Shown piece after piece: positions 1-8,027 of a stretch of DNA of 64,000 bases; within the stretch, counting starts at the first letter, position 1, and every line of letters starts with the position of its first letter. The position numbers were made by a program, and so were the translations under genes. The notes below the pieces were generated by a model. That model saw nothing but the letters and a program-made list of their open reading frames with translations. It was not told the DNA's origin and searched no databases. Source of the stretch: Legionella massiliensis (lineage in GTDB: Bacteria; Pseudomonadota; Gammaproteobacteria; Legionellales; Legionellaceae); NCBI RefSeq assembly GCF_000756815.1, contig NZ_CCVW01000003.1, forward strand, positions 682,001 to 746,000. Direction: 5' to 3'.

Positions 1-105
1 GTTGGGACTGGTGTTACTGGCGGAATGATTACTGCGACAGTTCTTGCGGTATTTTTTGTACCTGTTTTCTTTGTTGTCGTGAGACGACGTTTTGGGGCTA
101 AGTGA
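1..105 (+). CDS. RND efflux pump, C-terminal end (partial)
   Basis: Only the last 34 codons are present; the reading frame is open at the left edge and ends in TGA at 103-105. The translation runs through a glycine-rich stretch, a hydrophobic stretch ending [12 protein letters not shown] and a short charged tail. That is the usual end of AcrB/MexB-family inner-membrane proton-driven drug exporters: the last membrane helix followed by a short basic cytoplasmic tail. Substrate and partner proteins cannot be judged from this fragment. The family call is made from pattern alone on a short piece. Confidence 0.75.
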   Translation, partial: VGTGVTGGMITATVLAVFFVPVFFVVVRRRFGAK

Positions 106-159
106 TAGGACGAGCTAATCAGCTCAACACCTGTCATCCAGTTAAGGAAGCAACCTCAA

Positions 160-236
160 AACCGTTCGGGCTGAGGAGGCCTTTAGGCCGTCTCGAAGCT
201 TTGCATAGTGACGCTTCGAGACCTGTGCTTACGCAC
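160..236. repeat. Intergenic palindromic repeat, GGCCTTTAGGCC family
   Basis: The stretch carries GAGGCCTTTAGGCCGTCTCG, then an inverted pair (TCTCGAAGC and GCTTCGAGA) and then GTGCTTACGCAC. A near copy in the same orientation lies at 25086-25174 and a partial, inverted one at 7986-8013. It can fold into a hairpin and is non-coding. Confidence 0.8.
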
Positions 237-395
237 ATTCCTCTCAAAGAGCAGTGTCTGAAGGATAGATGAGGGGTTGCTGGTTCGAAGTTCTTTCCCG
301 ATATTTGCTCCAAAGAGGCTGAGCTGCTCAGCGCGAACGCATGTAATTATTCTTAACTAAATGGTAGTGAGGATGAATGAGGGTTCCTATTAAGT

Positions 396-424
396 TTCGC
401 AATCTGATATAAACTCGGTATAAT
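396..424 (+). promoter_or_regulatory. Probable sigma-70 promoter for ribF
   Basis: A TATAAT -10 box at 419-424 follows TTCGCA (4 of 6 matches to the -35 consensus) at 396-401 with 17-bp spacing. The ribF start codon lies 30 bp downstream. No strong ribosome-binding site precedes ribF, so the 5' leader would be short. Prediction only. Confidence 0.5.
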
Positions 425-454
425 CTTTTTCTTTTTATAAAATTCTGATTAATT

Positions 455-1414
455 ATGAAGCTGTTGCGTGGATTACATAGGATTCCTGATTTTACTAATG
501 GTTGTGTAGCAACTATTGGTAACTTTGATGGTGTGCATCTTGGGCATCAGGCTTTATTAAAAACCTTAAAAAAACAAGCCGATAGCCTAAAACTTCCCCT
601 GATTGTTCTGCTATTTGAGCCACAGCCTGCGGAATATTTCCGTCCCAAAGATGCGCCAGCGAGATTGACTAATCTACGAGAGAAGTTAACCGTACTTAAG
701 CAGTGCCAAGTTGACTATGTTATTTGCCTTAAGTTTAATAAGGCCTTGGCATTAATGTCAGCACAGGCCTTTGCAGAGCATTATTTTTTTTCCTTATTAA
801 ACTGTAAGCATATATTGATTGGGGAAGATTTTCGTTTTGGTCAGGGACGCTTTGGTGATATTCATCTTTTACAAGAGCTAGCCGCCAAACAGGGCTGCTC
901 AATACACGCTTTTCCTGATTTTTCTATTGATAATTATCGCGTAAGCTCGACTAAAATCAGAGATGCCTTGTCACAGGGAGAACTTGAGCGTAGTGCTGAT
1001 TTATTAGGCCGGACTTTTAGCCTCTGCGGCCGGGTTACTAGAGGAGATGGTCGTGGGAGGGAATGGGGAATCCCTACTGCGAATTTGAGTATGCATCGTA
1101 TTATGCTTCCGCTAAAAGGGGTTTTTTGTGTAAAAGTGCGCAGAGCCAGCGGTGAACTGATAGATGGGGTCGCCAATTTAGGGAGCAGGCCCACGGTTGA
1201 TGGAACAAAAAATATTCTTGAAATACACCTTTTTGATTTTGATGAAAGCTTGTATGGTGAGATGTTACAAGTGTTTTTCTTGCACAAATTAAGAGATGAG
1301 GTTAAATTTTCATCAGTGGATGCCTTGATTGCGCAAATCCATGATGATGTTGCAGCGGCCAAGTCGGAGTTTCGCGCGCGCCGTTTTATCCTGAAAAATG
1401 CAGTTGAGTCGTAG
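455..1414 (+). CDS. ribF: Bifunctional riboflavin kinase / FAD synthetase
   Basis: RibF phosphorylates riboflavin to FMN and adenylylates FMN to FAD in the cytoplasm. The N-terminal nucleotidyltransferase domain shows NFDGVHLGHQALL near residue 23 (the HxGH-type nucleotide-binding motif) and SSTKIRDAL near residue 164. The C-terminal flavokinase domain begins near residue 190 with GDGRGREWGIPTANL and continues with VANLGSRPTV. The length of 319 aa is normal for the family. It sits 54 bp upstream of ileS, the arrangement found in many gammaproteobacteria, and ribF-ileS-lspA probably form one transcript from the promoter at about 396-424. Confidence 0.97.
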   Translation: MKLLRGLHRIPDFTNGCVATIGNFDGVHLGHQALLKTLKKQADSLKLPLIVLLFEPQPAEYFRPKDAPARLTNLREKLTVLKQCQVDYVICLKFNKALALMSAQAFAEHYFFSLLNCKHILIGEDFRFGQGRFGDIHLLQELAAKQGCSIHAFPDFSIDNYRVSSTKIRDALSQGELERSADLLGRTFSLCGRVTRGDGRGREWGIPTANLSMHRIMLPLKGVFCVKVRRASGELIDGVANLGSRPTVDGTKNILEIHLFDFDESLYGEMLQVFFLHKLRDEVKFSSVDALIAQIHDDVAAAKSEFRARRFILKNAVES

Positions 1415-1468
1415 TAGATTCGGTTGTGTTTTTTTGGTTTATACTTAACGCTTTATAGAGTAGGCACT

Positions 1469-4264
1469 ATGGCAGAATACAAAGATACCTTAAATTTACC
1501 AGATACGTCTTTTCCAATGAAGGCGAACCTCGCGCAGCGTGAGCCACAGATGTTAGCAAACTGGGAAACAAAGGGTATTTACGAAAAAATTGTAAAAACG
1601 CATGCGGGCGCTAAGCGTTTTGTTCTTCATGATGGTCCACCCTATGCCAATGGGCATCTGCATTGTGGTCACGCACTTAACAAGATTCTCAAGGACATCA
1701 TTGTTAAATCCAAATCCTTTGATGGATTTGAAGCACCCTTTGTGCCTGGCTGGGATTGCCATGGTTTACCTATTGAGCTTAATGTTGAGAAAAAAGTAGG
1801 CAAGGCCGGCGCAAAAATCTCCGCGGAAGAGTTCAGGATAAAATGCCGTGAGTATGCAGCAAGCCAAATTGATATACAGCGTGGAGAATTTAAACGTCTG
1901 GGGGTCTTTGGTGATTGGGAACATCCCTATGCAACGATGGATTATTCCTATGAAGCAAATATAATTCGTGCCCTAGCAAAAGTCATCGAAAATGGTCATC
2001 TACAGCAAGGGTTTAAGCCGGTTCATTGGTGTATTGATTGTGGTTCTGCGCTAGCGGAAGCTGAGGTTGAATACGAAGACAAGGTTTCCCCATCGATTGA
2101 TGTTGCTTTTATGGCTGTGCAGCCAACACAAATTCTGGCAATTGCTTCTTCCTTAGGTGAGAAGCCTGTCGTTGTACCGATTTGGACTACAACGCCCTGG
2201 ACCTTACCAGCAAATGAGGCTGTTTGTCTGAACCCTGAGTTAGATTATGTTCTAGTCGATTCTGGTGAGCGTTATTTTCTAGTGAATGAGGAGTTATTAG
2301 CCTCAGTGATGTCGCGTTATGGCATAGAAAGTTATCAAAAAGTTGGTAAGGCAAAGGGCCAGGCCTTTGAAAGAATTATGCTGCAACACCCTTTTAATGA
2401 GCGTCAGGTGCCTATTATTTTAGGAAGCCATGTCACAACTGATTCTGGAACAGGCTGTGTTCATACCGCGCCTGCTCATGGTCCTGACGATTACCAAGTT
2501 GGATTAGCTTATGATTTACCACTTATCAATCCTGTACTTGGAAACGGTTGCTACGCCAGTGATGTACCTCTTTTTGCCGGACTATCAGTATTAAAAGCAA
2601 ACGACAAAATTATTGAAGTATTGGCAGAACGTAAAGCTCTCCTTCATAGTGAAAAAATTAGCCATAGCTATCCTCACTGCTGGCGCCATAAAACACCAAT
2701 GATTTTCCTTGCGACACCACAATGGTTTATTGCCATGGATAAGAATGGTTTGCGCAAAGCGATACAGGATGAAATAGATCGTGTTAATTGGGTACCGGAT
2801 TGGGGTAAGGCACGTATCTCAACAATGGTTGAAACAAGGCCTGATTGGTGTATCTCACGTCAGCGTGCCTGGGGTACGCCTATGACTCTGTTTATACATA
2901 AGGAAACAAGAGAGCTTCATCCACGTACAGTTGAACTTATTGAACAAGTTGCTCAACGTGTTGAAAAAAAGGGCATCGACGCTTGGTTTGAGCTTGATAT
3001 CAATGAATTTTTAGGTGCAGATGCGCAGCATTATGATAAAAGCAGCGATACACTCGATGTTTGGTTCGATTCTGGTGTGTCTCATTTTTGCGTTCTAAAG
3101 CAGAATCCAGAACTTGGTTCGCCGGCTGATGTGTATTTGGAAGGATCTGACCAGCATCGGGGATGGTTTAATTCCTCGTTGACAACCGCAGTAGCGATTT
3201 ATGGTCATGCTCCTTATAAGACGGTATTGACTCATGGTTACACAGTTGATGCTGAAGGGAAGAAACTTTCAAAATCCAAAGGAAACTATGTTTCACTGGA
3301 TAAATTAATTAACCAACACGGTGCCGATATAATTCGTCTGTGGGTTTCTTCAACTGATTACCGCCATGAGGTAAGTATCTCTGATGAAGTAATAAAACGT
3401 AATTCAGATGCTTACCGGCGTATTAGAAATACCTCTCGTTTCTTATTAGCCAATCTTTTTGACTTTAATCCTGAGGAGCATGCTCTTGCAGCTGAGCAAT
3501 TGGTCGAACTAGATCGTTGGGCTATTAAACGCTGTCAGGTCTTACAGAAAGAAATTGAGGAAGCTTATAGGAATTATCATTTTCATCTAATCTATCAGAA
3601 AATCCATAATTTCTGTGCCGTTGATATGGGAAGCTTCTATCTTGATGTGATCAAGGATAGGCAATATACCACCGCTAGGAATAGCTTAGCGAGACGTTCT
3701 TGCCAAACGGCTATGTACCATATCATTCATGCTTTGACTCGCTGGTTAGCTCCAATTCTATCGTTTACAGCTGAGGAAATATGGCAGTTTATCCCGGGTA
3801 AGATCAGTGAATCGGTTTTTCTTGAGCAATGGTATACCGCTTGGCCGCAAATTGAAGACGTCGATATGGCCTTCTGGGAGCAGTTACAGCTTGTCCGTGA
3901 TGAGGTGAACAGAGCACTTGAAAGTCAGCGTAAAGAGGGTGTACTTGGATCTGCTTTAGTAGCTGAGGTAACGCTTTATGCAGGAGAAAAGCTTTTCCCC
4001 GTTCTGAGCAAACTAAGTAATGAATTGCGCTTTATTTTGATTACTTCTGCTGCGGTTGTTAAACCACTAGAAGAAGCCAAGGATGTTATACAAACGAATA
4101 AAGACCTGGGACTAGCTATTGCTGTTCGGGCTAGCACTTATGAGAAATGTAGTCGATGCTGGCATAGGCGTGAAGATGTAGGGTCTGACCCTCAGCATCC
4201 TGAGTTATGCCTACGTTGTGCAGGGAATATCACTGGAACCGATGAAGTGAGGCAGTTTGCATGA
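1469..4264 (+). CDS. ileS: Isoleucyl-tRNA synthetase
   Basis: This class Ia synthetase charges tRNA-Ile with isoleucine and edits misactivated valine. It shows the HIGH-type signature as HLHCGHA near residue 63, the CP1 editing domain ([12 protein letters not shown]), the KLSKSKGN loop near residue 598 and a C-terminal zinc-binding segment with CSRCWHR and CLRCAG. The frame is open from 1424, but the ATG at 1469 gives 931 aa, beginning [13 protein letters not shown], which matches the family start and length (about 938 aa in E. coli). The stop overlaps the lspA start in an ATGA, indicating translational coupling. Confidence 0.98.
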   Translation: MAEYKDTLNLPDTSFPMKANLAQREPQMLANWETKGIYEKIVKTHAGAKRFVLHDGPPYANGHLHCGHALNKILKDIIVKSKSFDGFEAPFVPGWDCHGLPIELNVEKKVGKAGAKISAEEFRIKCREYAASQIDIQRGEFKRLGVFGDWEHPYATMDYSYEANIIRALAKVIENGHLQQGFKPVHWCIDCGSALAEAEVEYEDKVSPSIDVAFMAVQPTQILAIASSLGEKPVVVPIWTTTPWTLPANEAVCLNPELDYVLVDSGERYFLVNEELLASVMSRYGIESYQKVGKAKGQAFERIMLQHPFNERQVPIILGSHVTTDSGTGCVHTAPAHGPDDYQVGLAYDLPLINPVLGNGCYASDVPLFAGLSVLKANDKIIEVLAERKALLHSEKISHSYPHCWRHKTPMIFLATPQWFIAMDKNGLRKAIQDEIDRVNWVPDWGKARISTMVETRPDWCISRQRAWGTPMTLFIHKETRELHPRTVELIEQVAQRVEKKGIDAWFELDINEFLGADAQHYDKSSDTLDVWFDSGVSHFCVLKQNPELGSPADVYLEGSDQHRGWFNSSLTTAVAIYGHAPYKTVLTHGYTVDAEGKKLSKSKGNYVSLDKLINQHGADIIRLWVSSTDYRHEVSISDEVIKRNSDAYRRIRNTSRFLLANLFDFNPEEHALAAEQLVELDRWAIKRCQVLQKEIEEAYRNYHFHLIYQKIHNFCAVDMGSFYLDVIKDRQYTTARNSLARRSCQTAMYHIIHALTRWLAPILSFTAEEIWQFIPGKISESVFLEQWYTAWPQIEDVDMAFWEQLQLVRDEVNRALESQRKEGVLGSALVAEVTLYAGEKLFPVLSKLSNELRFILITSAAVVKPLEEAKDVIQTNKDLGLAIAVRASTYEKCSRCWHRREDVGSDPQHPELCLRCAGNITGTDEVRQFA

Positions 4265-4737
4265 AAAGATGGCCATGGTTTCTTTTAAGCATAGCTATAT
4301 TGCTGCTTGATCAGCTAAGCAAATACTGGGCAGAATCGAATTTGGTCCCTTATCAGCCTGAGGCTGTCTTTTCCATGTTCAATTTTACCTTAGCTTACAA
4401 TACAGGTGCTGCTTTTAGCTTTTTAAGCGGCGCTGGTAGTTGGCATCGTTGGTTTTTTGCTGGATTTTCTGTGGTAATGAGTGGCGTTTTGATTGTCTGG
4501 TTAGCAAGATTGACACCAACAGCAAAGCTACAATCTTTGGCAATTAGTTTAATTCTGGGTGGTGCTGTTGGAAATTTATATGACAGGGCGGTGTTAGGGC
4601 ATGTGATCGATTTTATCGATCTCTATTATAAAAACCACCACTGGCCGGTTTTCAATCTGGCGGATAGCGCCATTTGCCTTGGCGCTTTTTTGCTTGTTAT
4701 TGATTTATGCAAAAACTCCAGTAGAGAGAGCACTTAA
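4261..4737 (+). CDS. lspA: Lipoprotein signal peptidase (signal peptidase II)
   Basis: LspA is an inner-membrane aspartyl protease that removes signal peptides from diacylglyceryl-modified prolipoproteins. It has four hydrophobic segments, the conserved [10 protein letters not shown] motif, and the two catalytic aspartates in VIDFID (about D117) and FNLADSA (about D135). The length of 158 aa is standard. It overlaps ileS by 4 bp. Its last 33 bp overlap the 3' end of the convergent aldolase-like gene. Confidence 0.97.
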   Translation: MKRWPWFLLSIAILLLDQLSKYWAESNLVPYQPEAVFSMFNFTLAYNTGAAFSFLSGAGSWHRWFFAGFSVVMSGVLIVWLARLTPTAKLQSLAISLILGGAVGNLYDRAVLGHVIDFIDLYYKNHHWPVFNLADSAICLGAFLLVIDLCKNSSREST

Positions 4738-5262
4738 ATGCTCGCTCTCGGGGTTAAGAATGCTAACAGCTGCTACTGCTGGCAAACTGAGATAGTGCTC
4801 CGCTTCATCCCACTCAATCTCAGCTGGAAATAGACGCAACATAGGCAGACATTTATTTAATGAGGCACAGAAGGCAAGGTTTGCAGGATATGGTCTTGCT
4901 TGATGATAACCTAAGGCCATAACTTGCATTGCTTCAGAAATCGTTGCGATACCAGGAATATAATTAATCGAATAGATTGCAGCGGTCTGTGCAATTGCTG
5001 GCAAGAAGCCTGGGCTTGAGGCGAAATGTACACCTGCAGTGTAACATTCTTCTAATTGCTGGGTGCTTATAATATTGCTGGCTCCTACACGTAAGGTGGG
5101 GAAATCCTGGAGAATTTTTTTCAATAACCCTTGTTCACAGCAATTGATTTCTACGACAGAAAATCCTGCATGAGCTATTTGCTTTAACCTGTCAAATAAT
5201 AAGGCGTCTACGTCAAGGGTTACAATAATTGATTGATTACCAAACAATTTGTCACTCATCAT
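4705..5262 (-). CDS. KDPG-aldolase (Eda)-like protein, probably non-catalytic
   Basis: The 185-aa protein follows the TIM-barrel pattern of 2-keto-3-deoxy-6-phosphogluconate aldolases: VVEINC with the general-base glutamate at about E38, GASNIISTQQLEE, FASSPGF, and YIPGIATISEAMQ. The Schiff-base lysine of the family's KFFPAE motif is arginine here (LRLFPAE, R143; codon CGT read directly). The C-terminal glycine-rich phosphate loop (TGGI in Eda) is also missing, and the protein is about 25 aa shorter than usual. Inference: it has lost classical aldolase activity or uses different chemistry. No Entner-Doudoroff genes are adjacent. It is convergent with lspA, overlapping 33 bp. ATG codons at 5262 and 5259 are both possible starts. 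Confidence 0.75.
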   Translation of the reverse strand: MMSDKLFGNQSIIVTLDVDALLFDRLKQIAHAGFSVVEINCCEQGLLKKILQDFPTLRVGASNIISTQQLEECYTAGVHFASSPGFLPAIAQTAAIYSINYIPGIATISEAMQVMALGYHQARPYPANLAFCASLNKCLPMLRLFPAEIEWDEAEHYLSLPAVAAVSILNPESEHLSALSTGVFA

Positions 5263-5358
5263 GGTTTTATTTCACTAGCGAAACTGCAACATCTGTCCAT
5301 GGTAGAAGACTTGGGGCTGCTTATCAAGTGTTAAGCTAAAAAAAGGTCTTCACACTCC

Positions 5359-5532
5359 GTTATCCAGAGCGCCCAGCTCCTTTGAGGCAAACATCGATAA
5401 AGACCCCGTCATCCCGAATATAGTGAGGGATCTCCGGGATTAGCACAGTGTTACGCTCAGGAGATGTCTCTCTACGTTCGACATGACGTATGTCTTTGGG
5501 AGCGTAGCGAAGGATCTCAGGGGCAGCACAAA
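5359..5532. repeat. Composite intergenic repeat shared with 50.0-50.2 kb
   Basis: About 170 bp closely match 50022-50180, including CAAACATCGATAAAGACC, TCTCTCTACGTTCGACATGA and GGGAGCG(T/C)AGCGAAGGATCT. It looks like a copy of the GCGAAGGATCTCC palindromic repeat interrupted by a second palindromic unit. A 108-aa ORF across it is rejected as a repeat translation. It fills most of the gap between the aldolase-like gene and the next gene. Confidence 0.8.
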
Positions 5533-5567
5533 GCCGCATTATAACGGGACTGACTGTCCTAAGAACT

Positions 5568-5595
5568 AAAAAGGGGCTCTGATGAGCCCCTTTTT
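5568..5595 (-). terminator. Rho-independent terminator of the 599-aa coiled-coil gene
   Basis: On the minus strand a GC-rich stem (AGGGGCTC / GAGCCCCT) with a short loop is followed by a T run. It begins 9 bp after the stop codon of the gene at 5604-7403. The flanking A and T runs are symmetric, so it could work in both directions. Confidence 0.85.
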
Positions 5596-5603
5596 GATTG
5601 GAT

Positions 5604-7403
5604 TTATCTAGGATAGGGTGTTGTACTGAAAGGACTTGGTGCGGTACTTGGTGACGGTTCCTCATCTTGCTTTGGCTTCTTAGCAAGAGGAGAGAGTGTT
5701 GTACTGAGCGGATTAGGCGCGGTACTTGGCTGAGGAAGACGCGCCAGAGTCGTCAATAAATTATGAATTACGGTAATTGGTATCGGTTGTCCGGGTTTAA
5801 TGGTGTTGGTAATTGCCTCTTGAGCAAGTCTATCAGGCTCGCCATTTGGGAGGGTCTTGCTATTCTTATAGCGATCTATCGCTTCCTGCGTAGGATTAAT
5901 ACGCATTAATTGAAGCATATGCCTGTCACTTGGCGGAGGTGAAGGTTGTGGGTTAACCATGGTTTGCCCTGGCTGGGGTGTTGGTGCTGAACCCGGAGTC
6001 GGCATAGGTTCAGTTGTATTTGAGAGGTCAGTCCTAGCAACGTCAAGCCCAGTCATTGCTGTTGCCCTTAATGCCATTAATTTATTGCGTTCGTCTGTCA
6101 GCTGCAAAATATGCTGCTGCATTTTCTCACTACGCTCAACCAAATCTTTCTGTGTATTCTCATAATCCCTCATTTCAGTATCGTGATACTGCTTTACCTT
6201 GCCTCTTGCATTACAGAACCCAGGCTTAAACTGTTCGAATTTTGCGTGAGCGGCCGCTTTCTCTTCAGCACTCATGTCCTCAGGTTTCTGGCCTTTTTCT
6301 AATAAGAGTAATTGGCCTGTTGCTTTATCTCTATGAATATGTTGATCTTTGGGAGCAATAAAGGCTGCTTTATGATAAGCGTCAGTGCTATGTCCTTCTT
6401 CAGTGAAATAATGACATTTACTATGCGCATGATCCAACATTGTCTGCATACCTTCTGCCTCGATGTGAAGTCCATCTAAGTGGTTCATAAGTTGGCTGGC
6501 TTCATGATCTTGACCCTGATTAGCAAGTTGCAGGATGTTGGTAGTAAGTTGAGCCATCTTTGCTTGAATGTCCAGGAGGCCATTTTGGGTTGCATGAACT
6601 CTTTCTTGATGAGGCAGGCTCTCTAAAGATTGAGAATGTGCATCCAGGTTGTCGAGATTTGTAGCCAAGAGGCCAAAGCGCTCTTGAATTTCTTCACCGG
6701 CAGCCAGATGGGCAGTAATTTCTTCTCCAAGTTTTTCGGCTTCATCTAAACTGTCGTCAATTTCATTTTGAAGATCTTGTATAGCTTGATCGTAAGAGCT
6801 TAAAAGGTATCTTCGTAAGGCTTCATCAGACATAGCTGATATTGGCGCAGATGTATGGCTCTGTGCTGCTACTTCTTTGGCACGGGCTAAGCTTTTCTGA
6901 TCTTGCCTTTCATTAGCTGCAATGGTCTCTCTCGTTTTTGCCCTTCTTTCAGCTATTTTCATTCTGCGAACATTTAGCAAAAATAATTGTTTTAAGACTT
7001 CTTTGCGGTATTGAGCCAGGGCAGCCTGCTCTTTTAAGTCAGCAATTATGGCAAGTTGTTCTCGTTGTATTGCTTGTTGGGCTTTTCCGATAGGTGAATT
7101 GAGACGAGCAATATGGCCAGTTAGCCCCATCTCCTTCGCATTTGCAGCAGCGGCAGCTGCTGGTGTAGTTTTACCCCTTTGATAAGGTTGTATAAGTTGG
7201 GCTAAGTCTGCATCATTTTTAACAACAACAGGAGCTGGTTTACCCTGTACGCTAAGGGTGAGAGCGTTTGGATGATTTCTATCATGAAGTAGTTGAATAT
7301 CCTTCTGCATGCCAGTGGAGCCAGTCTTTGCTTGTTCTGCAGCAGATTGTTTTGTGCGTTGATTCATTGGCGACATAAGGCCTGAGAATGATTTTTTTGT
7401 CAT
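5604..7403 (-). CDS. Orphan coiled-coil protein with proline-rich C-terminus (effector candidate)
   Basis: Not recognised. The 599-aa protein is hydrophilic and has no signal peptide or membrane segment. Residues of about 100-450 are strongly helical, rich in E, Q, K and A, with heptad-like spacing (for example EIDDSLDEAEKLGEEI), implying long coiled coils. Residues of about 465-599 are disordered and P/S/T-rich. The extreme C-terminus holds two copies of a 16-residue unit of the form PSTAPxPxSTTxxP, separated by a charged linker KKPKQDEEP. An AGGATT precedes the ATG at 7403. It is monocistronic with its own terminator. The build resembles many Legionella Dot/Icm substrates, but secretion is inference. 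Confidence 0.7.
   Translation of the reverse strand: MTKKSFSGLMSPMNQRTKQSAAEQAKTGSTGMQKDIQLLHDRNHPNALTLSVQGKPAPVVVKNDADLAQLIQPYQRGKTTPAAAAAANAKEMGLTGHIARLNSPIGKAQQAIQREQLAIIADLKEQAALAQYRKEVLKQLFLLNVRRMKIAERRAKTRETIAANERQDQKSLARAKEVAAQSHTSAPISAMSDEALRRYLLSSYDQAIQDLQNEIDDSLDEAEKLGEEITAHLAAGEEIQERFGLLATNLDNLDAHSQSLESLPHQERVHATQNGLLDIQAKMAQLTTNILQLANQGQDHEASQLMNHLDGLHIEAEGMQTMLDHAHSKCHYFTEEGHSTDAYHKAAFIAPKDQHIHRDKATGQLLLLEKGQKPEDMSAEEKAAAHAKFEQFKPGFCNARGKVKQYHDTEMRDYENTQKDLVERSEKMQQHILQLTDERNKLMALRATAMTGLDVARTDLSNTTEPMPTPGSAPTPQPGQTMVNPQPSPPPSDRHMLQLMRINPTQEAIDRYKNSKTLPNGEPDRLAQEAITNTIKPGQPIPITVIHNLLTTLARLPQPSTAPNPLSTTLSPLAKKPKQDEEPSPSTAPSPFSTTPYPR
5611..5735. repeat. Direct duplication inside the coiled-coil gene's 3' end
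   Basis: Two related stretches of about 45 bp (5611-5657 and 5691-5735) share GTGTTGTACTGA and GCGGTACTTGG and encode the two PSTAPxPxSTT units. Both keep the frame, so the duplication lengthens the proline-rich tail without breaking the gene. Confidence 0.75.
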
Positions 7404-7507
7404 AGTTAAATCCTGTTAATTAAATCTGACCAATATTTTAAATTATACACGATATAATTGTCTATACAATAGCCAAAGTGGCTCCCCATTGAGCTAAAGC
7501 TGCGCAT

Positions 7508-7942
7508 TTACCAGCAAATATCGGCTTTTGCTGTTGGTAGCCCGCCAGGACCAGCAGTCACAGTTTTAATACCAAGATTATTCAAGCCTAATGTTTGACA
7601 GGCTTTATCATTTATTGCTTGAGCTTTGGTTGGGATTGCTTCTAGGTTGAAAGAACTATCCGTTTGCTCGACTATTGCCAAAATATACCAGCTTTGTGAG
7701 GAGTGCTTGCTTGCGAGAATATCGGTACTGGTTCCAGTGCCTAAGGTTGCACCCTGATAGCTATGATTTTCAGCAAAGTAGCGTTCCATGCGGCTAGCAA
7801 GGTCGATTAAGGATGTTTGCCCATCGATACGTCTGCTGCGAGTGATTGCTTCTTGGAAAATTGGGTAAGTGAAGGTCGTTAAAATACCGACAATAATAAT
7901 AACGAACATCAGTTCAATTAGAGAAAAGCCTTCGGTTTTCAT
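7508..7942 (-). CDS. pilE: Type IV pilin-like protein (PilE-type minor pilin)
   Basis: The short leader MKTEG is followed by FSLIELMFVIIIVGIL, which gives the prepilin-peptidase site (cleavage after G5) and the conserved E5 of the mature pilin. Only this N-terminal helix is hydrophobic. The C-terminal domain contains two cysteines (KACQTLG and DICW) able to form the usual pilin D-loop disulfide. At 144 aa it fits PilE-like minor pilins, which help start type IV pilus assembly at the inner membrane. It stands alone here, without pilVWXY1 neighbours, flanked on both sides by large orphan genes. Confidence 0.88.
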   Translation of the reverse strand: MKTEGFSLIELMFVIIIVGILTTFTYPIFQEAITRSRRIDGQTSLIDLASRMERYFAENHSYQGATLGTGTSTDILASKHSSQSWYILAIVEQTDSSFNLEAIPTKAQAINDKACQTLGLNNLGIKTVTAGPGGLPTAKADICW

Positions 7943-7985
7943 ATCAATTCCATTGTTGCGAGAGTTTAACCACAGATCGAAGCGC

Positions 7986-8013
7986 CCTAAAGGCCTCCTC
8001 AGTCCGAACGGTT
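7986..8013. repeat. Partial GGCCTTTAGGCC-family repeat
   Basis: The segment CCTAAAGGCCTCCTCAG, then CCGAACGGTT, is the reverse complement of the left part of the repeat at 160-190. It lies in the 85-bp gap between the pilin gene and the large orphan gene at 8028-11219. Confidence 0.7.
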
Positions 8014-8027
8014 GTGATGCTGAGGAA

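Larger units (their letters stand above)
106..454. other. Intergenic region with repeat fragments, upstream of ribF
   Basis: This 349-bp gap has no convincing ORF. It holds a copy of the GGCCTTTAGGCC repeat family (160-236). It also holds a stretch at 266-330 resembling sequence near 24.9, 31.4 and 37.3 kb (motif GGTTCGAAGTTCT) and a remnant near 352-373 of the outer arm of the MITE-like elements at 11.4 and 33.7 kb. The last 60 bp look like the ribF promoter. No FMN-riboswitch-like segment was recognised. Confidence 0.7.

Noticed and set aside
106-454. FMN riboswitch upstream of ribF
   Set aside because: No recognisable conserved FMN-element segments; the gap is explained by repeat families and a plain promoter.
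5360-5686. 108-aa minus-strand ORF
   Set aside because: It is a translation of a palindromic composite repeat plus the terminator and the 3' end of the neighbouring gene in another frame.
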